DNA of 64,000 nucleotides from Polynucleobacter sp. JS-Safj-400b-B2. Lineage in GTDB: Bacteria; Pseudomonadota; Gammaproteobacteria; Burkholderiales; Burkholderiaceae. The stretch spans positions 1-64,000 of the forward strand of contig NZ_JACVPJ010000004.1 of assembly GCF_018881975.1 (NCBI RefSeq), in the 5' to 3' direction. Positions 61,533-64,000 of the stretch are shown here, one piece after another (positions within the stretch are counted from its first letter, which is position 1; every line of letters begins with the position of its first letter). The position numbers and the translations under genes were made by a program. The notes under the pieces are model-generated. The model did no database searches and had not been told where the DNA came from. It saw nothing but the letters and a program-made list of their open reading frames with translations.

Positions 61533-62402
61533 CTAGCGATGATTGCGATTCATCATTACCAAACGTTCAAACAGGTGAATATCTTGTTCGTTTTTCAGAA
61601 GTGCACCATGTAACGGCGGAACCGCTATCTTTTCATCGTTGCTATGAAGTGCTTCTGGTGGAATGTCTTCGGCCAGTAAAAGCTTGAGCCAGTCAATTAA
61701 CTCCGAGGTAGAGGGTTTCTTTTTAAGTCCAGGCAAAGAGCGTATTTGGTAGAAGGCCTTGAGGGCCGCCTCCAGAAGATCTTGCTTAATATTGGGGTGA
61801 TGGACATCCACGATACTTTGCATTGTTTGCGCATCAGGAAAGGTAATGTAATGAAAGAAGCAGCGACGCAAGAAAGCATCCGGCAATTCTTTTTCATTAT
61901 TGGAGGTAATGATGACGAGTGGGCGATGTTTCGCTTTAATTAATTCACGAGTTTCATAAACATAGAACTCCATGCGATCAATTTCACGTAACAAGTCATT
62001 CGGAAACTCAATATCAGCTTTATCGATTTCATCAATTAGCAACACTGTAGGTTCATCGGCTTCAAAGGCTTGCCAAAGAACGCCCTTAACAATGTAGTTG
62101 CGAATATCTTTTACTTTTTCATCGCCCAATTGCGAGTCGCGCAAGCGGCTGACAGCGTCATATTCATAAAGACCTTGTTGCGCTTTTGTGGTGGACTTGA
62201 TGTGCCACTGCAATAGCGGCATGTTCAGCGCGGCCGCCACTTCCTCGGCAAGCATGGTCTTACCAGTACCTGGTTCGCCCTTAATGAGGAGCGGGCGTTG
62301 TAGTGCAATTGCTGCATTGACTGCTAGCTTGAGATCGTCCGTAGCAACGTAGCTTTGGCTTCCATCGAAGCGGTTCTGAGGTGAAGAGGTGTGTTTGCTC
62401 AT
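61533..62402 (-). CDS. MoxR/CoxD-type AAA ATPase
   Basis: From the ATG at 62402 (MSKHTSSPQNRFDGSQSYVA), 289 residues show Walker A GEPGTGKTMLAEE, Walker B VLLIDEIDKAD and sensor I IITSNNEKELPDAFLRRC. Upstream in-frame starts would add 18 residues but lie in the promoter region. MoxR ATPases remodel partner enzymes with a VWA protein, encoded next. Confidence 0.88.
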   Translation of the reverse strand: MSKHTSSPQNRFDGSQSYVATDDLKLAVNAAIALQRPLLIKGEPGTGKTMLAEEVAAALNMPLLQWHIKSTTKAQQGLYEYDAVSRLRDSQLGDEKVKDIRNYIVKGVLWQAFEADEPTVLLIDEIDKADIEFPNDLLREIDRMEFYVYETRELIKAKHRPLVIITSNNEKELPDAFLRRCFFHYITFPDAQTMQSIVDVHHPNIKQDLLEAALKAFYQIRSLPGLKKKPSTSELIDWLKLLLAEDIPPEALHSNDEKIAVPPLHGALLKNEQDIHLFERLVMMNRNHR

Positions 62403-62529
62403 TTTGCCGTCTATAAAGTACAGGGTTAAGCGTTCCAGTATAGGTAAATGAGGCAAATTTTTCAGTATTTATAGTGTTTTTGGCCTCTGAAATGGCGAGA
62501 AGGGCATCTGTCCGCTATACTCTTGCCAA

Positions 62530-62543
62530 TTGATCAAAATCAA
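62530..62543. promoter_or_regulatory. Perfect FNR/ANR-type box
   Basis: TTGATCAAAATCAA matches TTGAT-N4-ATCAA exactly. It lies 11-20 bases before the first cytochrome start, downstream of a TATACT (62516-62521) that could be the -10 box. At that place FNR would block transcription under low oxygen. Confidence 0.7.
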
Positions 62544-62554
62544 ACTCATTAATA

Positions 62555-62929
62555 ATGATTTTTATGAAAAAACTCTCAATTCTTCCTCATTTAGCTGTTG
62601 TCGCAACCTTCGCTTTTGCTGGTTCTGTTGCTCAGGCTGATGAAGTAAAAGGTAACGCCGCTGCTGGTAATGCCAAGGTTTGGCTATGTGTTGGCTGCCA
62701 TTCCATTCCCGATTACCGTGCTGATTACCCTTTGGTTTACAAAGTGCCTATGTTGGGCGGCCAGAATGCTGCTTATGTCGCTACTGCTTTGTCTGAATAT
62801 AAAAAAGGCGATCGTAAGCATCCAACGATGCGTGCCATTGCTGCTAGTTTGTCTGACCAAGATATGGCTGATATCGGCGAATACTATGCCGCGCAAACTG
62901 CCAGCTCACCTAAAAACCCATTGAAGTGA
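62555..62929 (+). CDS. Small c-type cytochrome, first of a pair
   Basis: The start may be ATG 62555 or the in-frame ATG 62564 (MKKLSILPHLAVVATFAFAG). A Sec signal peptide ends at about AQA-DE. One haem site CVGCH (Cys45, Cys48, His49, counted from 62555) is present, with Met ligands available in PMLGGQ or MRAIA. It resembles cytochrome c4/c553-type electron carriers. No Shine-Dalgarno is strong. An FNR-type box precedes it. Confidence 0.85.
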   Translation: MIFMKKLSILPHLAVVATFAFAGSVAQADEVKGNAAAGNAKVWLCVGCHSIPDYRADYPLVYKVPMLGGQNAAYVATALSEYKKGDRKHPTMRAIAASLSDQDMADIGEYYAAQTASSPKNPLK

Positions 62930-62960
62930 TTCATTGATAAAGATACATAGAGATACTTTT

Positions 62961-63314
62961 ATGAAATTCGCACTAATTACAGCAGTTTTGCTCTCAAGCA
63001 TTGGTTTAGTAAACGTGGCAAATGCTGCTAGCGTCGATAAAGGCCAGGCATTGGTGGAGAAGGCTAACTGCGCTTCTTGTCATGGTGCAGGACTAAATGC
63101 CCCAATTTTGCCAGCGTACCCAAAGCTAGCTGGTCAGCATGCTGACTACCTCTATTACGCACTGAAGGCTTACAAAGTAGGTAACGGCAATCCTCAATAC
63201 GGTCGTATCAACGCCATCATGGCTTCACAAGTTCAAGTCTTTACTGATGCGGATTTACAAGATATTGCAGCTTATGTTGCTTCACTACCTGGTAACTTAG
63301 TCGTTAAAAAGTAA
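62961..63314 (+). CDS. Small c-type cytochrome, second of a pair
   Basis: ATG 62961 gives 117 residues with a signal peptide MKFALITAVLLSSIGLVNVA and the haem motif CASCH (Cys37, Cys40, His41), GLNAPILPAYPKLAGQHADY and MASQVQVFTDADLQDIAAYV. It is a cytochrome c553/c4-like single-haem protein, 30 bases after the first cytochrome and probably co-transcribed. Confidence 0.87.
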   Translation: MKFALITAVLLSSIGLVNVANAASVDKGQALVEKANCASCHGAGLNAPILPAYPKLAGQHADYLYYALKAYKVGNGNPQYGRINAIMASQVQVFTDADLQDIAAYVASLPGNLVVKK

Positions 63315-63336
63315 ACTTCCTTAGGCTGCTTACATC

Positions 63337-63370
63337 AAAGGCTTAGAAGAATCTTCTAAGCCTTTATTTT
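63337..63370. terminator. Bidirectional terminator after the cytochromes
   Basis: AAAGGCTTAGAAG/CTTCTAAGCCTTT form a stem of 13 pairs with a three-base loop and T-runs on the plus strand, A-rich on the other side. It closes the cytochrome operon and probably the GntR gene as well. Confidence 0.8.
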
Positions 63371-63388
63371 TTATAGGTTTTTCAATAT

Positions 63389-64000
63389 TTAACGAAGCGC
63401 CTCTAGACCTTGGGCAAGGTGTTTCCGCATAGTTGATTCAGCTGCTTGCTCATCTCGTTTTAACAGTGCCCTGAGTATTTCCCTGTGCTCAACTAGGGAG
63501 TTTTGCAGTCTTCCAGTACTTGTTAATGATTCTCTGCGATGTAATTTAAGGACCTTACGCAGGTCGGCAATGACGCCATTCATCCAGCGATTGCCTGCAA
63601 TTTCTTGTATTAATTCATGAAATTTGCCATTTATCTCAAAAAACTGCTCAATATCACGATCAGCAGCTGCTTTTTCCAGGCGATGGTGCAAGTGGTCCAA
63701 GAGGTTTAACTCAGCCTCTGTCGCCTTAATAGCGGCTTCTTTAGCTGCCTGTCCTTCCAAAAGTGAGAGGACAGTAAAGATTTGTTCCAGATCCTTCCTG
63801 GCAACCTCCGTTACATAAGCGCCCCGGCGCATCTTGATGGTGACAAGGCCTTCAGATGCCAAAACCTTAATGGCTTCACGCATAGGTGTGCGGCTAATGC
63901 CAAATTGATCGGCCAAGGATTGCTCATCAAGCCAGCTCCCGGGGGCTAGCTGTTTGCTAAATATCTGCTCCCGAAGTCTATCGGCAACATCCTCATATAG
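63389..64000 (-). CDS. GntR/FCD transcription regulator, 5' end beyond window
   Basis: The frame is open from 64000 and begins LYEDVADRLREQIFSKQLAP, giving a winged helix with QSLADQFGISRTPMREAIKV, then an FCD ligand domain (KDLEQIFTVLSLLEGQAAKE, NGKFHELIQEIAGNRW, LVEHREILRALLKRDEQAAE). FadR-family regulators of this kind sense organic acids. The start lies outside the window, so only about 204 residues are seen. The target is unknown. Confidence 0.88.
   Translation of the reverse strand, partial: LYEDVADRLREQIFSKQLAPGSWLDEQSLADQFGISRTPMREAIKVLASEGLVTIKMRRGAYVTEVARKDLEQIFTVLSLLEGQAAKEAAIKATEAELNLLDHLHHRLEKAAADRDIEQFFEINGKFHELIQEIAGNRWMNGVIADLRKVLKLHRRESLTSTGRLQNSLVEHREILRALLKRDEQAAESTMRKHLAQGLEALR

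Overview
The window holds a temperate contractile-tailed phage integrated in a betaproteobacterial chromosome. The host most resembles Burkholderiaceae, and Polynucleobacter is the best guess from protein style and moderate GC; that is inference, not a database match. The prophage spans about 381-43472. It is bounded by a 52-bp direct repeat that is the 3' part of a tRNA-Asn gene. The complete tRNA-Asn lies at the right end (43425-43500) and the displaced 3' fragment, followed by the old tRNA terminator, at the left end (345-432). Left of that is ordinary host sequence with the start of an IS30-family transposase.

Prophage layout. A long leftward operon runs from about 10.9 kb down to the integrase at 0.5 kb: a RecT recombinase, a PD-(D/E)XK-type exonuclease, an SMC/SbcC-like ATPase, a DEDD exonuclease, many small accessory genes, a DUF4224 protein and integrase. 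The immunity region (10.9-13.4 kb) has a short CI-like repressor, a YdaS/Cro-like protein, and repeated operators of form TTACCT-N2-AGGTAA. These operators occupy the same register over the leftward and the rightward promoter. Downstream of the repressor, in the position of lambda rexAB, is a three-gene cassette: a two-TM protein, a zinc ribbon protein and a small membrane protein. Rightward genes are a CII-like regulator, a Dam-type methylase, a DUF1376 replication protein, RusA, a Q-like candidate, a ParB-methylase fusion, terminase, portal, scaffold, capsid, connectors, sheath, tube, tail chaperones with a textbook -1 frameshift signal, tape measure, Mu-like baseplate genes, tail fibre, and a lysis cassette (holin candidates, SAR-type lysozyme, PLD-like protein, Rz with embedded Rz1).

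Host part, 43.4-64 kb. thiD is followed by a convergent thiCOSGE operon under a TPP riboswitch, then a Nudix protein of the DUF4743/Tnr3 type. Next come paired perfect DnaA boxes beside tRNA-Arg(CCT), a small membrane ORF coupled to an MFS transporter and a CaiB/BaiF CoA-transferase, the topoisomerase IV genes parE-parC, and a group of molybdenum-hydroxylase maturation-type genes (xdhC, mocA-like, ridA, coxE-like, coxD/MoxR-like). Two small c-type cytochromes follow, preceded by a perfect FNR-type box, and a GntR/FCD regulator runs off the right edge.

Points most worth follow-up are the rex-position cassette, the operator set, the frameshift signal, several unlisted small ORFs, antisense genes inside early and tail operons, and the PLD-like protein in the lysis cassette. 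All functions are judged by eye from sequence motifs and gene order; no searches were run.
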